Source: Gordius sp. MW1
Taxonomy: Eukaryota > Nematomorpha > Gordioida > Gordea > Gordiidae
Direction: 5' to 3'
Assembly: GCA_964036665.1 (NCBI GenBank)
Contig: OZ038532.1
Location: 992,001-1,056,000, forward strand
Length of the DNA: 64,000 bases
Numbering within the stretch: position 1 is the stretch's first letter; every line of letters starts with the position of its first letter. The translations under genes were made by a program, and so were the position numbers. Below, in pieces: positions 10,140 through 21,600 of this stretch. The notes under the pieces are model-generated. The model saw only the letters and a program-made list of their open reading frames with translations. It had not been told where the DNA came from and ran no database searches.

Positions 10140-10275
10140 AAAAAATTTTTTGAACCCGAACCTTTACCCGAACCGGGTTTCAAAATTTATGCCAAACCCG
10201 AACACGAACCCGATTTCAAAATTTATGCCAAACCCGAACACGAATCCGATTTTATTTTGGGCGGGTTCAAACCCC
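10140..10275. repeat. ACCCGA-rich repeat fragment
   Basis: Reiterated ACCCGAAC motifs (CCGAACCTTTACCCGAACC and similar), with a partial tandem AAATTTATGCCAAACCCGAACACGAA. Similar ACCCGACCCG tracts bound 13695-14640. Such tracts are typical of subterminal regions of non-autonomous hAT-like elements. It interrupts the hAT gene start next to it. Confidence 0.5.
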
Positions 10276-10400
10276 TGAGTTTTTTCCGTTTCATTTTTCA
10301 CTGTATCATCATCGGAACTTTCACTAATATTTGAAGTTCCTGGTCCGCGATTATTTAGATTAAAAAATTTTTCCAATGTTTCTTTCTGCTTTTTGCTCAT
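10275..10400 (-). pseudogene. Start of a hAT transposase (BED-type family), truncated
   Basis: An open frame starts MSKKQKETLEKFF and continues about 42 residues with an acidic serine-rich stretch before it runs into the ACCCGA-rich repeat. The MSKK-K start and spacing from the TIR resemble animal hAT transposases of the ZBED5/SCAND3 type. The BED zinc finger and catalytic core are missing. A C-terminal counterpart of the same family is found at 61625-61870. Confidence 0.5.
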
Positions 10401-10787
10401 AATATGGAATATAATAACTATTTAAAATAAACAAACAATATAAGAAATAATGCACTATTTTGCGATCCAATCGGTGGTGAGAAGTTCGCTTTATTTTTAA
10501 ATTTTAGAAGTTAAATTTGTTGAATTGTAAAATTAAATGAAGATAATTATTTTCATTATAAATAATAAGTTTCACAGCTTATTTTAATAGCAGCAGGGTG
10601 TGAGTGGTTATAGCGAACGTCTTGTAAATGTAAACAAACAGAAGGCAACGAGTTAGAATCCCCTGGTGAGTATTTTATCTAAAGCTTTTCTGAATATTTT
10701 TATTTTTTTCTAAAAAAATTTGGCGGCCCCCCGGCAAACTTTTCGCGGCCCCCTAGGGGGTCGCGACCCCCAGGTTAAGAATCACTG
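10276..10787 (-). mobile_element. 5' half of a hAT transposon
   Basis: On the minus strand it starts at 10787 with the TIR CAGTGATTCTTAACC followed by a GGGGGTCGCGACCCCC palindrome. A 5' leader follows, homologous to 61508-61625, then a start codon at 10400. An 8-base candidate duplication GTATATGG (10788-10795) follows the TIR; the left end is lost to the ACCCGA-rich repeat. It appears inserted in the Ginger relic at 10788 onward, whose relative at 2700 still reads GGTATATGTG. Confidence 0.7.
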
Positions 10788-11175
10788 GTATATGGGTCTG
10801 ACATGCGTCACATGACACCACATATTCTCTAGCGTCCTTTGTCATGCTGGGCTACACATATCTAATCATACCATTCTCTTGATTACAGTTGGACCAAAAT
10901 CGCCCCCTAAGCTTTTAGCATGTATGCTCTCAGTTAGGGTATTCTAGTTTATTTTGAATATGTTAAAAATTTCCTTGCCCATTAACACTCTTGCCAGCTT
11001 TTGTAAACATAGAAAATTAAAACAAATTTGAAGAAAATCGATGCCTGTCTTAACACCTTCAATGTTTTTAACTCTTTGTGGTAGAGCTGCTCATTTATAA
11101 TAAAAGGAACTGCTTTTATTTTTTGATAAGCCCTTTGATTTTTATCATTCTTGTAGGCGTCCCTCCATCGTATAT
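10788..11175 (-). mobile_element. Ginger1 relic, N-terminal exons in reverse
   Basis: Closely similar to 2705-3110 (for example CATATTCTCTxGCxTCCTTTGTCATG and TTGTAGGCGTC-CTCCA). It covers the zinc-finger start, exon 2 and exon 1 on the minus strand. Several frames are broken. Its left part was displaced by the hAT insertion at 10787. Confidence 0.65.
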
Positions 11176-11557
11176 ATACTTTAATATTTCGTCAATGACA
11201 TCTAAAAGATTAAGAAAATTATATTTCGGAGAATTAAAAACCAGAAAACCAAAACATATATTAGAATTAAAAACCAGATAACCAAAACATATATTATCAT
11301 TACATATAAATTTTACTTAAATTATAAGAATTTAAAAGTCTATAAATTTAACTAAACATTTTTATTATTTTACTAGTTTTGGGTTTTTAGAGGGTAGCTG
11401 GTAAAGTAATAAATTGAAAAATGGTGGACTATATCCCGATTGTCATAAAAGCCCTTTTATCCTAGAAATTTTTTACAAAAAAATAAATTTTTACATCCTA
11501 ACGAATTTTTTGTGGTGTTTAAGGGGGTGGCAGTTGACACCCCTAGCTACGCCACTG
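11176..11557. mobile_element. Unplaced DNA-element terminus
   Basis: AT-rich sequence ending GGCAGTTGACACCCCTAGCTACGCCACTG. The reverse complement CAGTGGCGTAGCTAGGGG is a typical hAT-type terminus. I could not find the other end. The 67- and 69-codon frames here match nothing I recognise. Confidence 0.35.
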
Positions 11558-11563
11558 CACCGG

Positions 11564-13690
11564 TGTAGAGTTCTAATTGTGCGCCGAGATAAAGTGCGCC
11601 TACACATAATTGGTCAAAATTGAAATATCTAAAAGTGATTAGCATGATTCTTATCACCACCTGGAAACACGATTTTTGATAGTCTTCCGTACTAAAAAGG
11701 CAATAGAAAAATAATCGAGATTGAAGTGCGTTTTAAAAATCCGTCTTACCATTTACCCAAAACATGTAAAATGTGATTAAAAAATTTGTAAACAAGTTTA
11801 ACTCTATGTTGATAACATAAGTTTAAGATACAGCTTTTAATTTATATTTTTAATTTTGTTATTAAAATAAAACTATGCAGTTAATAAAAACTTCAAATTT
11901 TGGAAAAATCTTAGCCTTTAAATAACTTAGCATTGTTTTTAAAATTCTATATAATTCATTTTTAACATTATTAGTTTAGGTTAATAGGTGTCGAAATATA
12001 ATTGTGAGGAAATAATTAAGGGACTGATGCCTGCTACTTATTATGAGAATCAGAGGGCCTATCTGAAAAGAAAGACAGCTCTTTTTACTATTAAAAATGA
12101 GCAGTTATATCACAAAAGAGTGAAAAACATTGGAGGTGTTAACAGGTATCATTATTAAAATTTGATGTAAGTTGTAATCTTTAGAGATGCTGGCAAGGGT
12201 GGTGATGACTAAGAAAGAGATTATGAATGTTATCAAAACCATGATGGCCTAACTGATAGCATGCTAAAAGGTTGGGGGGCCATCTGGGTCTAATCGTAAT
12301 CAAGAAAAGATAGCAGAGAAGGGAGCTTTATACATTTTAAAGTTTTAATAATTTTGTAAATAATTGCTTTTACATTGTATATAATGTTTGACTGTGTTCT
12401 TAAATGGCATGAATAGATATTAGTGGCCTAACATTAAAAAGGATGTTGGAGAATATGTTGGGGCTTGTCATGCATGTCAAACACACATGGCTAGAATTGA
12501 TAAGGCCACACTAGTTTTACTTAATGTGGCCGTTATTCCAGCCCCTTAGAACCATGTTTAAATAGATCTCTGCATGTTGCCTAAAACAGAACAAGGTAAC
12601 AGTTGCATGTTGGTAGTGGGTTGAGGCCAGGCCCATGAAGTCTCATTCGGCCAAGGAGACTTGTTACAATTTGTGGGAAATCTTTTGTCGGTGTGGGCGC
12701 CCCAAGTATATAACTTAATTTATCATTTATATAGTTTCAGATTGTAAAAGTGACCAAGGTCGTGAGTTTGTCAACTCACTGACAGAGGGCTTGTATGCCC
12801 TTACTGGAGTCAATCATAGGATTACCTCCGCCTATCACCCACAGGCTAATGGTCTGGTTAGGCCACCCGAACCATCGTTCACTCCCTGATCTAAGTGTTG
12901 GAGAATGAGACCACAATGGGACATTGTTTAACCTAGGTATTGCATGCTTCAGCCCGATCCATTTTTTTCGGATGATGAAGATGATAATGAGCTTCCACAC
13001 ATAGATGAAAACGATTATGATTGTTTTGACGTTAAAAGGCTCATGGGTAAGTCCAATTTTTTTATTAATTAGCCATGGACAACATACTGAATTCCCAGTC
13101 CAAGCAAAAGGTCAGATTACGAAAAGAGGAACCAGTATTCCTCGTTTTTAATTGTAGGCGGCCTCAGAGAAAACGCGACAAGATGCTACCTATGGATCGG
13201 GCCATACAAGATTGCCTCTAGTCATTATGGTATGTTATATTAAATCTTATTTAGCCCTTTTAAAGGAACTTACACCCTAAAAACGATGGAGGGTTGATCT
13301 TGAAAAAAAAGCACACGGAGGAAATATTAAGCTATATAAAAGTGGAATGAATAGTAATTAATTTTAAACATTTCATATTTATAAAAAGTGTCCGAAAATC
13401 TTAACAAGAGAGCTAGACGTGTGAAAAGGGACGAAAATCTCGGTATAGTTATAATGATGCTTTTAGTATATGCTGATTTAAAAAAATTAAAACTGAGGGG
13501 AAAATACTTTAGTGGAGGGTTTAAAAGCCAACAAGGAACATTCGGGTAAAACTTTTCTATGTTATAATATGAATAGTAACTAATGTTAAATATTTTTTTA
13601 TTTATAAAAAGTGTCCGAAAATCTTGTCGAGGGAGCCAAAGTTGTGAAAATGGAGCTAAATTTCGGTATTGTAATGATACTTTTAGTATA
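11564..13690 (+). mobile_element. Ginger1 relic with intact left TIR, OTU part missing
   Basis: The left end TGTAGAGTTCTAATTGTGCG at 11564 follows CCGG at 11560-11563, the expected Ginger1 target site. Homology then covers exon 1 (about 11990-12145), exon 2 (12187-12320), the zinc finger and integrase core (12418-13000), the GPY region (13080-13330) and the duplicated linker exons (13388-13690). It lacks most leader repeats and the OTU region, being cut by the ACCCGA-bounded element at about 13695. Frames are heavily damaged, so this is an old non-functional copy. Confidence 0.8.
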
Positions 13691-13694
13691 GGTT

Positions 13695-14640
13695 GATTTA
13701 AAAAGTTTAAATTTTTTCAACCCGAACCCGACCCGAAAGCGTTTTGAATTTTTCAACAAGAAACCTGACCCGACGCGAATGCGTTTCAAATTTTTTTAAC
13801 CCAAACCCGACCCGACCCCTCAGCGTTTTAAGGCAAACTCGCCCCGACCCGAAAGTAAAAATAAAGTGGTTGGTGTAAAATTGATTTTGATGGTTTTAGA
13901 TGGCACAAAATGTTATCTCCAAAAAAACTACAACTGATTTAACAACATTTTAAAACATGTTTGCCAGAAGTAAAAGCATTAGCAAAAAAGTAGATCCTAT
14001 TTTAGAATTTTTTTTTAGTATATTTCACCCAAAGTATCCCACTTAACAAGCCATTCATTATCTTCAGTAGGCACCATAAAAAAATGCAGATATTAAACTT
14101 TTGCTAAATTAAAATGAGTCTGTATTTATTATCAAGCAATTTTGATTTTAAGGCTAAATAATGGTTGTCATGTTTGTAAAATAATATTTTTTATACATTT
14201 TAATCATTCGTTTAATAAATAATCATGATAATTTTATTTTATTCTAGTGTATATGTTAGACGGTAAATCAAGTTGAGACATCAATATTTAAAAAAGAGAA
14301 AAATGGGAGTTCCCAAATCTTTAATAAGTTTTGTGATATTAATTATATGTTTATTATAATTTATAGCATCAATGAAGACATTCTACCTTTCTGAGTTTTA
14401 AATTGCGCAAATCCAAAATTAAGATATAACTTAAAAGAAATTAATTTAAATGGATGTATGAGATAATTAATCATATATTTCGATATTAATTATAAAATAT
14501 TATATATGATGGCATTTTAGAAGATATCTATTATGCATATAAGATTTTTAACCTTCAACCCGACCCGGACCCGAGTTTAAAAATGTTCAACCCAAACCCG
14601 AAAGTATTTTAATATTTTCGAGTTCGGGTTAGGTTACAAA
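13695..14640. mobile_element. ACCCGA-bounded hAT-like element, decayed
   Basis: Both ends carry CCGACCCG motifs (13715-13850 and 14555-14640) around an AT-rich middle with no open frame of note. This looks like a non-autonomous hAT-type element inserted into the Ginger1 relic. I did not find clear TIRs or an 8-base duplication, so the family call is tentative. Confidence 0.35.
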
Positions 14641-14879
14641 TAAAAGTTATATTAAATAGCTAATAAATATTAAAAGCTAACATTCTAAACACATATTAGA
14701 AATAAATAAGGTATTATTTTATAAACAATTGCATATAATATCGTATCGATTCATTTGACAACAGTTAATTTAATATGCTCCCCTACATAGGTGTAGCCAT
14801 GATTGCCTCAAGGGGGGGGGGTTCAAGAAAAGTTGATACATAATCCTATTAGGCAAAAAATTTATTAAGCTTATATAAA
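14641..14879. other. No gene seen
   Basis: AT-rich sequence with a run of ten G at about 14811 next to GTGTAGCCATGATTGCCTC, a motif similar to the transposon-end motif GTAGCCAGG seen near 20190 and 58975. Confidence 0.4.
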
Positions 14880-15784
14880 TATTTCATCGTTATATGAAAA
14901 GCTTGCTCAAAGGCTTAAAAGGCGTAAGCGTTTTTATGGACTATGTCATAATAAGCGGGAAAAACAACGAGGAACATAATAAAAATCTAATAGAAACATT
15001 AAACTTAATCAAAAATGTAGAATTAACGACAGCACTTAATAAAATACAATTGTTCAAAAAAGCAGTAAAATTTTTGGTTCACACTATCGATGAAAATGGC
15101 ATTCATCCTAATGAAGACAAAGTTGAGGCAATTAAGAATTTAAAGTACCAATTAATCGTACAGAATTGAGATCATTCCTAGGTTTAGTTAATTATCTTGG
15201 AAATTATATTCCCCACTTACAGTCCAAAAGTTCAATTTTATATAAATTAACATCTACAAAAGTAAAATGGAATTGGAGCGTGACAGAAACACAGGCCTTT
15301 AACGAAATAAAAAACTTAATTTCAACGGATAAAACAATAATCCCTTATCAAAATAATTTACCCATTATAATTTCATGCGACGCATCAGACAAAGGTTTAG
15401 GAGCTGTGATTGCACATAAATTCATTAATGATTAAGAAAGACCGATAGTTTTTGCCTCTCGTACTCTAAGTCCAGCAGAACGGAATTATTCTGTAATTGA
15501 CCGCGAAGCCCCTGCTATAATGTTCGCCATACAGAAATTTGACGAATACATTTTTGGGAGGAAATTTACATTAGTCACAAACCATAGTCCTTTAGAAAGA
15601 ATTTTTGGTTCTAATAGAGATTTGAGTAAAGTCACTAATAATCGATTAGTTAGATGGGCAGCTACACTATGATTTTGATATTAAATATTTACCTTAATCA
15701 ACAAATAAATGTGCGGATGCTTTATCACCTTTAATTCTCATTTCGAAATTCCGACCCGAAATCGGACCACGAAGATAAATTAAT

Positions 15785-16269
15785 TTAATTAAACTTAGAC
15801 TTATCCATAATCGTAAAACTATGATAAATGAAACTTCGAAAGATGATGTACTAAAAGAAGTTATAAAATTATTTCAAAATAATCTCGATATAATGAGCGA
15901 TTAAAATATAATTGTCCTATAGGAAATAATTCACAAACTTGATGTAGGAAGAATTAACATGCTAAACACAAAATATAAACACATAAAGCAAAGTACTTAA
16001 CATGAAATTTTTTATTGCTTTGCTTTACTCATTTTGCCTATATAAATATACTGTCAAATAAATTTATACATGCCTAAAGAATTAATTAATTTGTAAATTG
16101 TTTTTTATTAAAGGTCCTAAAAACTTTTTTTGGCCCTACCGCAAAATCACGATTCTGGCAAATGGCCCTTTTCGGACTTCAATCAAAACCACCCGCCCTG
16201 AAAATCTGTTTTATTTTTGCGCCTGAACATAATTTAGCGCGTCCACCTTTTCACTTATTTGGGCAAACT
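15785..16269. other. Insert within the Gypsy fossil: no gene seen
   Basis: AT-rich; contains no frame or repeat I recognise. Confidence 0.4.
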
Positions 16270-16640
16270 ACAATTCCTTTATTTGAAATACAATTTACTT
16301 TAATATAATAAAATTAATTGAAGGATGGATAATTACTAAAAATAAGCTTCTATGATCGACCACGTGATAATAACGGCAAAAATTGCTTAATTTAATTTTA
16401 TTTATTTATTTTATATAGTTTGTTAAACCCCAATAATTTTGATCGTATACTGTAACATTTTTAGTATACTTTTAAATATCTAATTCGAGAAAACTTCAAC
16501 CTTGTATGTATGACGTCATTATTGTATCGATATTTTTAAAACTAAAAGGAATTTTAGGATTCTGAAAAAGCTATTTTACCCCTGGCCGCCCTGGGAACCT
16601 ACGAGTAAAGTTTCGCGCGAATCGGGCCGGTGTAATATTG
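16270..16640 (-). mobile_element. Helitron-family fragment
   Basis: Shares, on the minus strand, GGCCGGTxxxxxxxxCGATTCGCGCGAAACTTTAC-type sequence, the CAGGGCGGCCAGG stretch and CTTGTATGTATGACGTCATTATTGT with the element at 59546-60961. No intact terminus is present. Confidence 0.55.
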
Positions 16641-16820
16641 GAGTCAGCGAACGTTGTAAAATAGCGAAGTCAAATGTCAATCAAGCGTCATATATTATTT
16701 TCATTAAAATTGTTCAAATAGTTCTTATTGGCGGATAAAACCGTCAATCATCAATAATATTATGTTAATTAACATTACAATTTTAATCATATTATATATC
16801 AGACAGAAATAAATTAAGAA

Positions 16821-17605
16821 CTTTGCCCCCCCCCCTTATTTTTTACCCTCTTTCTCACCAGAGGGAGGGGGTGTTTTGCCCCCCCCCTTATTTTTTGTTC
16901 TCTTTCTCACCAGAGGGGAGATGGGGGGGGCCCCCCCTTATTTTTTACCCTCTTTCTCACCAGGGGGGATGCCCCCCCCTTCCATTATTTTTTACCCTCT
17001 TTCTCACCAGAGAAGAAATGAAGGGGGGGGGGGTGTTTTGCCCCCCCCCCTTTTTGACCCTCTTTCTTACCAGAGGGGGGGGGGGGTGTTTTGCACTCCT
17101 TTTTTTTCTCTTTTTTACTGGTTCCCCCCTGGTAAGAAAAAGGGTAAAAAATAGGGGGGGGGCAAATCACCCCCCTCCCCCTGGTGAGAAAGAGAGTAAA
17201 AAATAAGGGGGGGGCAAAACACCCCCCCCCCCCCTGGTGAGAAAGAGGGTAAAAAATAAGGGGGGGGGGGCCAAACACCCCCCCCCCCCATCTCCCCCCT
17301 GGTGAGAAACAGGGTAAATAATAAGGTGGGGGGGGGGGCAAATCACCCCCCTACCCCCTGGTGAGAAAAAGGGTAAAAAATAAGGGGGGGGGGGCAAAAC
17401 ACTTCCCCCCCCCTCTCCCCTCTGGTGAGAAAGAGAATAAAAAATAATGGGGGGGGGGGGGGAAGCAAATCACCCCCCCCCCCCTGGTAAGAAAGAGGGT
17501 AAAAAATAATCGGGAATCACCTGGTGAAAAAGAGGGTAAAAAATATTGGGGGGGGGGGCAAATCACCCCCCTCCCCCTGGTGAGAAAGAGGGTAAAAAAT
17601 AATAT
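16821..17605. repeat. Large palindromic array of C-run/G-run units
   Basis: About 14 units of 35-65 bp. Five in one orientation (C-run, TTATTTTTTACCCTC, TTTCTCACCAG, G-run) occupy 16821-17105. Nine in the reverse orientation (CTGGTGAGAAAGAGGGTAAA, then AATAA and G-run) occupy 17120-17605. Homopolymer runs are 6-14 bases. The whole array is a large inverted repeat and each unit is itself flanked by C and G runs. Open frames of 71-127 codons here are low-complexity artefacts. Confidence 0.9.
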
Positions 17606-18035
17606 TATATTTAACTTAATATTTAATACAACACAATTCTACCTTACAAAATGTTATTAAGATGAATATATTTATATCAATTTAAATGTATTTTATCTAT
17701 CTCTAATTCAAGTATGGGATAATTGACGTTCAAATTTAAAAACGCTAAATGGGATCGTCAAAAGTAACAATGCATTTTCCCAATCCCCATTCAATCCCCT
17801 GCTAGTAAAAAAAGACGTGATAAACGTCAAAACTCATTATTTCGTGTTTTTAACCAATATCAATTCGTATAAGACGTTCGCTATTTTACAATCTTCGTCA
17901 TTTCTCTACGCTACACCGGTATTTTTAGAATTTTGCCCTTACATACATACACTTTACTTTTTATATATAGATTTCAACGATAGACTCATTATACACTCTA
18001 GTTTGAAATCAAAGATTTTAAAAATACTATTATAC
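17606..18035. other. No gene seen
   Basis: AT-rich end of the insert in the Gypsy fossil. The 82-codon frame across the junction is partly insert and partly fossil integrase and is not a gene. Confidence 0.5.
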
Positions 18036-18776
18036 ATAATGTGCACCCAGGGATTGGAGCCATGAAATCTCTAGGAAGGTATTACGTATTATGGACCAAC
18101 TTGGACAATGACATAGAACAATACGTAAATGGTTGTAATAATTGTCAAGAAGGTAGACCATCAGCGAAAGAAGTACCAATGTCTTCCTGGAATATTCTCA
18201 ATAAACCTTGGGAAAGGATGCATATTGATTTGGCAGGGCCAATATCAAACAATTATTGGTTGGTATGCATTGATGCTCTTACAAAATGGCCGGAGGTTAT
18301 GGTTATTAGGCAAATCAGCAGTGCGAACATAATTAAAAATTTAGTTTCGTTTTCCAGATATGGACTGCCACGTTACATAGTTAGCGACAATGGACCACAA
18401 TTTACGTCGGATCCATTTAAAACTTTCTGCTAAGCAAACGTTTTCGTGGCGCACCTTACCACCCTAGAACTAATAGTTTGGCGGAGAGATACATTAGGAC
18501 AATCAAAAGCAAATTTTTTGTGGGGAGGAGACAGGGGCTAGATGATCACGAAAATTTGTCGCAGGTTTTATTTAATATGCGTACGACTGTGAATACCACT
18601 ACTGGTATTAGTCCGGGAGACTCCACTCCGTACGACTCTCGACCAACTAAAATAAACGCACAATGATAGAATTGGTGATGCCTTATGGAAACAAAAAGAC
18701 AACATACCCACGTACGAAAGAGTATCCGTACCACCTGTCAGACACACCGGGGATTCCGCTTAAAGATGGGAGAAGT

Positions 18777-18971
18777 GTAGTGACCGTTATTAGTTATTTA
18801 GTTAGCTTCGTTATTTATAACATAATTACTTATTTATAAAATATATGAATTTATCGTCTGCGTTTTATATCTATCGTTTGCTGATAATTACTCGCGGGAT
18901 TTGAAATAAAAAGTCGTTGTTTCATTTGGAATCTAAGTTGTTTGGTATTGTACCCTTGCCACTTCACTACA
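18777..18971 (+). repeat. 3' LTR of the Gypsy fossil
   Basis: About 195 bp, beginning TGTAGTGACC and ending CACTACA, preceded by the purine tract AAAGATGGGAGAAG. No matching 5' LTR was seen upstream. Confidence 0.75.
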
Positions 18972-18987
18972 TTAACCATAGAATAGA

Positions 18988-20310
18988 GTCAAAAAGACGA
19001 AGAGGGCGACCATCAATAGCTAAAAATGATTAAATTTTACAATAATTTACTAATGGAACATAACATTTTATTGCGTTTTAATTGCTATGCAATTTATGGG
19101 CTTGTTTTTTGTTGTCCGTCCGTTACCCTTCAAGTTATTGGCGCCATCTTTTAGACCTGGAGGTTCGTGTTCAATCGCAGGAGGGGACAATTTTTTTTTT
19201 AATTAAATTAATATTTTGTTCTTGTTAATACCATTGATAATATGAATTTTTGACCGTCCGCTGGCTACTGACCAATGAAAAAATGACCATTGGCCAAATG
19301 AATCGAAATTTTATTTTTCGTTTTTGAATTGGGTTTATTAGGTTAACAATAATTACCCTGTGCCCTCCCCTACAGAAGCCTGCCTCTACTGATATGGGTC
19401 CCTGTGCCCCTACAAAAACCTATGCCTCTACTGATATGGGTCCCTGTGCCCCTACAAAAACCTATGCCTCTACTGATGTGGGTTCAAATCCCGTAGAAAA
19501 TTTTTTATTTTTTTAAAATTAATTAATTAATATATTGTATTTGTTAATACAATTGATAATATGGCTCTTTGGCCGTCCGCTGACCAATAGAAAAAAATCA
19601 CCATTGGACAAAGTGTTAATCGGAATTTTTTTTCTTTTTCAAATTAATATATTGTTCTTATTAATACCATTGATAATGTGACTTTTTGGCCGTCCGCTGG
19701 CTGCTGACCAATGAAAAAAAATCACCATTGGCCAAAGTGTGAATCGAAATTTTTGTTTTCGTTTTTTTGACTAGTATGTATTTATAGACCGTCTCTTGGT
19801 ACTGACCAATGGAAAAAAATGACCATTGGCCAAATTGCGATTTGAATTTTTTTTCGTTTTTTTCAGCTCTTATGTATTTATAAACCGTCTCTTGGTAGTT
19901 GGTACTGATCAATGAAAAAAAATGACCATTGGCCTATTGTTTTTAAGTAAAGGATAAAATTTCAAAATGCTCCTCCCAAAATCATTATAAAATTTAATAC
20001 TTTTATAATATTTGTCCAAAATTTTCTGCTAGAACCCATCAGGGTTTTATAACTAAATTACATGCCAAGGCCAGCCAAAACCCTTTAATTGCCCAATTCA
20101 TTAATTTTAGATAGTCGAGACTTTTTATTTTGCTCTCAGGAAATTTTTTTTTAAATCTGCCCCCCCCCCCGATTCAAAACCTGGCTACGTCCATGATGCT
20201 TTTAATTATCTTTTATTAAAATACAATAAAATGTTATATTCCATTAGTAATTTATTATAAAATAAAAGCATTTTTAGCTTTTGATGGTCGCCCTCTTCGT
20301 CTTTTTGACC
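18988..20310. mobile_element. DNA element with ~97-bp terminal inverted repeats
   Basis: 18988-19084 (GTCAAAAAGACGAAGAGGGC...) is matched in reverse by 20213-20310 (...GCCCTCTTCGTCTTTTTGAC) with only scattered differences over about 97 bp. The interior holds copies of the tRNA-like/CCAATGG repeat and no coding frame. This is a non-autonomous DNA transposon of about 1.3 kb. The target duplication is unclear; flanks read ATAGA and CTATA. The left end abuts the Gypsy 3' LTR. Confidence 0.75.
19080..19940 (+). repeat. tRNA-like/CCAATGG composite repeat units
   Basis: Recurring modules: TGGCCGTCCGCTGGCTGCTG, then a palindrome of the form CCAATGGAAAAAAATCACCATTGG, a poly-T or AAATTAAATTAAT tract, TTGTTAATACCATTGATAA, CCTATGCCTCTACTGATATG, and a stretch like a tRNA T-arm (GGTTCGTGTTCAATC; GGGTTCAAATCCC). 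They could be tRNA-derived SINE pieces or the interior of the TIR element around them. No polymerase III A box was identified. Confidence 0.55.
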
Positions 20311-20924
20311 TATACTAATATTTTTTGCTTTAATCTTAATTGTACCAAGTGGTAGCTATATATAAGTAATGGGTAAAACATTTAAAGATTAAAATAGGGA
20401 GGGGGGAGGTGACTCCTTCGAGATTTTATATCGGAAAATATTCATATCGCCCCGTTTAAGATTAATCAGTTAAGTTACTTGTGCAACTAACTTTCCCCTC
20501 CCCACTCTATCAAATAAAATCAATAATATAAGTTACTAGATGAACACGGCAAACGTTGTTTTGCCATTTATCCGAGTGTATTAAATTATGTTGTTGAATA
20601 TTCATAATTTAATCAAAGGGCTCAATCACCTTTTTTTCTTTTAGCAGTTAATAAACTAATTCTGGAATACAAAAATACTAGTCAAAAGCCTTTTAATCTA
20701 CATTTTAAAATGATAATCCTCCGCTCAGATATTATAGACCCTAAATGTATGTGTCCCGCTTTAATTTATTTAATAAATATTTTAATTAATAAAAAAATCA
20801 ATGTTGAAAAGGAGATTTGCTTCCCCACGCTATGACCCTGCTCTTAAGGCTTAAAATAAATATTTAAAACAAATTAGAAGTAAATTTTGATTTGAAAAAT
20901 TAACTTAATTTACACTGGCTTTCT
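20311..20924. other. No gene; Helitron terminus scrap
   Basis: AT-rich. 20541-20575 reads ACTAGATGAACACGGC then AAACGTTGTTTTGCC, a close match to the Helitron 3' terminus (minus strand) at 7595-7615. Otherwise nothing recognised. Confidence 0.5.
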
Positions 20925-21600
20925 GACTTGTAGGTTCGAGTTCAATCCCCGGAGAGGACAAAATTTTTTTTTTAAATTAAATTAAGATTTTGTTCTTGTT
21001 AATACCATGGATAATATGACTTTTTGACCTTCTGCTGGCTGCTGACCAATGGAAAAAAAATCACCATTGGCCAAAGTGTGATTCGAATTTTTTTCTCGTT
21101 TTTTAATTGGTTAACATTGATAATTACCCTATACCCTTTCCTACAAGGGCCTATGCCTCTACTGATATGGGTCCCTGTGCCCCTACAATGGCTTATGCGT
21201 GGGTTCGAATACCGCGAGGGCAAATTCTTAATTGCTTGTTCGAATCCCGGAGAGGGCACACTTCTTTTTTTTTAAATTAATATTTTGTTCTTGTTTTAGC
21301 TTTGATAATATGACTTTTTGACCGTCCGCAGGCTACTGACTAATGAAAAAAATTACGATTGGCCAAAAATCGATATCTTTTTTCCGTGTTTGAATTGGGT
21401 ATATTAGGTTAACATTTATAATTACCCTATACCCTTTCCTACAAGGGCCTATGCCTCTACTGATATGGGTCCCTGTGCCCCTACAAAAGCCTATGCCACT
21501 ACTGATGTGAGTTCGAATCCCGGCGAGGGCAAATTTTTTTATTTTTTAAATTAAATTAATATATCGTTCTTGTTAATACCATTTAACATTTTAAATATTT
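20925..21600 (+). repeat. tRNA-like/CCAATGG composite repeats, second cluster
   Basis: At least two further units. T-arm-like stretches are at 20932-20960, 21199-21260 and 21505-21535 (for example GAGTTCGAATCCCGGCGAGG). The CCAATGG/CCATTGG palindrome is at 21044-21071, and GGGCCTATGCCTCTACTG occurs at 21148 and 21447. The 83- and 86-codon frames across this are not genes. Confidence 0.55.

Larger units (their letters stand above)
14880..18971 (+). mobile_element. Ty3/Gypsy fossil (Mag-like), broken and interrupted
   Basis: LTR-retrotransposon fossil. Parts in order: end of reverse transcriptase (about 14890-15160), RNase H region (about 15170-15770), a foreign insert (about 15785-18035), integrase with zinc finger and catalytic core (about 18036-18700), polypurine tract and 3' LTR (18777-18971). 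The 5' LTR, gag and the start of pol are absent. The integrase style (HPGI..MKSLGRYY, SDNGPQF) suggests the Mag-like branch. It is broken, with several interruptions besides the large insert, and looks moderately old. Confidence 0.85.

Noticed and set aside
16823-17566. Proline-rich open frames of 71-127 codons on both strands
   Set aside because: They are translations of C-run/G-run repeat units and exist on both strands at once.
20999-21275. Overlapping 83-86 codon frames on both strands
   Set aside because: They span the composite tRNA-like repeat; the sense and antisense pair and repeat copies elsewhere argue against coding.
19080-21540. True tRNA genes, prompted by GGTTCGAATCCCGG-like stretches
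   Set aside because: No acceptor stem, A box or anticodon arm could be fitted; only the T-arm-like part is present and it repeats within larger units.
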